From the NCBI RefSeq assembly GCF_003596335.1, contig NZ_QZCH01000020.1, positions 18,483 to 82,482 of the forward strand: DNA of 64,000 nucleotides, read 5' to 3'. The stretch's first letter is position 1; each line of letters opens with the position of its first letter. Positions 63,379-64,000 of the stretch are shown here, piece after piece. Below the pieces are notes generated by a model. That model was not told where the DNA came from, made no database searches, and saw nothing but the letters and a program-made list of their open reading frames with translations. A program made the position numbers and the translations under genes. The DNA is from Motilimonas pumila (GTDB lineage: Bacteria > Pseudomonadota > Gammaproteobacteria > Enterobacterales > CBDFNC01).

Positions 63379-63744
63379 TTATTGTGCTTTTGGGTTTTCA
63401 CCCCACTTATTTTCATCTTCAGAGCTATCAAGCACCATGAAAATAAGCAATATAATTGCGCCCACCAAAGGGATCAAACAAATTAATATCCACCAAGCAC
63501 TGCGACTGGTGTCGTGTAAACGACGAAACGTCACTGCTAGAGCGGGTATAACCAAGATAAAACTATAAATAATACTGAGAATACCGACGCCAGATTCTAG
63601 CGAACCACCACTGATTGCCATATCGACAAAAACCAGCGCAAGAGATACCAACATGTTGATTAAATAAAACATCCAATATTCTTTACGACGCGCACGACCG
63701 GAAAAATTAAACGCATTCTTCCAAACGTTGATGTACCACTGCAT
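63379..63744 (-). CDS. DUF805 membrane protein
   Basis: The 121-aa protein has the DUF805 opening (YINVWKNAFNFSGRARRKEYW), three to four membrane helices and the internal RRLHDTSRSAWW, all family hallmarks. DUF805 proteins are small inner-membrane proteins of unknown function. It is the first gene of a two-gene unit with the SDR gene. AGGAATAGTT precedes the ATG. Confidence 0.9.
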   Translation of the reverse strand: MQWYINVWKNAFNFSGRARRKEYWMFYLINMLVSLALVFVDMAISGGSLESGVGILSIIYSFILVIPALAVTFRRLHDTSRSAWWILICLIPLVGAIILLIFMVLDSSEDENKWGENPKAQ

Positions 63745-63923
63745 AACTATTCCTTAATTAACTTTATTAAATAAATCGCACAAGAAGATATCAAAAAAAG
63801 CTCACAAAGATTAAGTGATAAAGCTCTCAACTTATTAATAAAGTGACGTACAAGTTATGCTTACTCACCAATTTGTTAACTTAATCATTCGAACTAGAAT
63901 ACGCAGCGTTGGCTTGTTCAACT

Positions 63924-64000
63924 GGCGTTGTTGACTAAATAGGGAACCTTTCTCGAAAACTGCGATCAGATCATTGAGCACGATACATGGAAGTGATTCT
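63924..64000. mobile_element. Probable left end of an IS5-family element (cut by window)
   Basis: GGCGTTGTTGACTAAATA at 63924-63941 agrees at 15 of 18 positions with the terminal inverted repeat of IS903-group IS5 elements (GGCTTTGTTGAATAAATC, from memory). The rest, up to the window edge, would be the leader of a transposase gene. The other end and any transposase lie outside the window, so this rests on the inverted-repeat likeness alone. Confidence 0.4.

Noticed and set aside
1..64000. CRISPR array, rRNA operon, intact tRNA, toxin-antitoxin or restriction genes
   Set aside because: Read for direct repeats with spacers, RNA gene hallmarks and family motifs; none was found apart from the tRNA fragment at 3057-3090.

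Overview
The window looks like a chromosomal segment of a marine gammaproteobacterium of the Alteromonadales type (Shewanella / Alteromonas / Pseudoalteromonas relatives). This is inferred from gene content and order: divergent sohB/yciK, tig-clpP-clpX-lon-hupB-ppiD, pspF/pspABC-ycjXF next to sapABCDF, rnt/grxD/sodB, MotY (polar, sodium-driven flagellum) and CheV. Nearly all of it is vertically inherited core genome. No CRISPR array, toxin-antitoxin pair, restriction system, rRNA or intact tRNA was seen.

Layout. 1-3,100: the 3' end of a DUF1254/DUF1214 gene, a PhoD-like metallophosphatase and, at 2,525-3,090, a scar made of a frameshifted tyrosine-integrase N-terminus, a terminator hairpin and a tRNA 3'-end fragment. 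This is probably the edge of a decayed genomic island. 3,141-8,452: sohB, yciK, a LysR regulator and the 5-oxoprolinase genes pxpABC. 8,639-14,400: the GTPase RbgA, then a TAXI-type TRAP transporter (binding protein, fused permease, UspA-like protein) and a 65-aa protein. 14,429-20,904: a secreted unknown, an orphan LytS-type histidine kinase, metR (with a consensus MetR box) divergent from alaA, then yfbR and a dGTPase-family gene. 20,957-24,749: yghU and a GST gene under a TetR repressor with an obvious operator, a ~730-bp stretch without a convincing gene, and sanA.

24,944-35,152: envelope-stress and peptide uptake. pspA-pspB-pspC-ycjX-ycjF reads left from a clear sigma-54 promoter. Divergent from it are its activator pspF and then sapABCDF. 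35,209-44,095: protein quality control (ppiD, hupB, lon, clpX, clpP, trigger factor), with a candidate sigma-32 promoter before lon and hairpins in the clpP and tig leaders. 44,366-49,467: cheV, pyrC, slyD, small unknowns, a TIGR02444 protein and a YnjB-like binding protein without its transporter.

49,539-56,752: signalling and surface. A lipoprotein carries a ~100-bp pure hexanucleotide repeat coding for (Glu-Thr)n. A membrane histidine kinase overlaps a receiver-degenerate GGDEF-EAL protein, and motY sits behind a textbook sigma-28 promoter. 56,876-63,744: RNase T, a NhaC/YuiF-like antiporter, grxD, sodB, a secreted unknown, an OlsF-like two-domain acyltransferase, an SDR and a DUF805 protein. 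The last ~75 bases resemble the terminal inverted repeat and start of an IS5-family insertion sequence.

I found no convincing new multigene system. The best leads are the hexanucleotide-repeat lipoprotein, the kinase/c-di-GMP phosphodiesterase pair, the adjacent nucleotide-degrading enzymes YfbR and dGTPase, and the island scar. Assignments rest on reading the translated sequences and motifs; no database search was possible.
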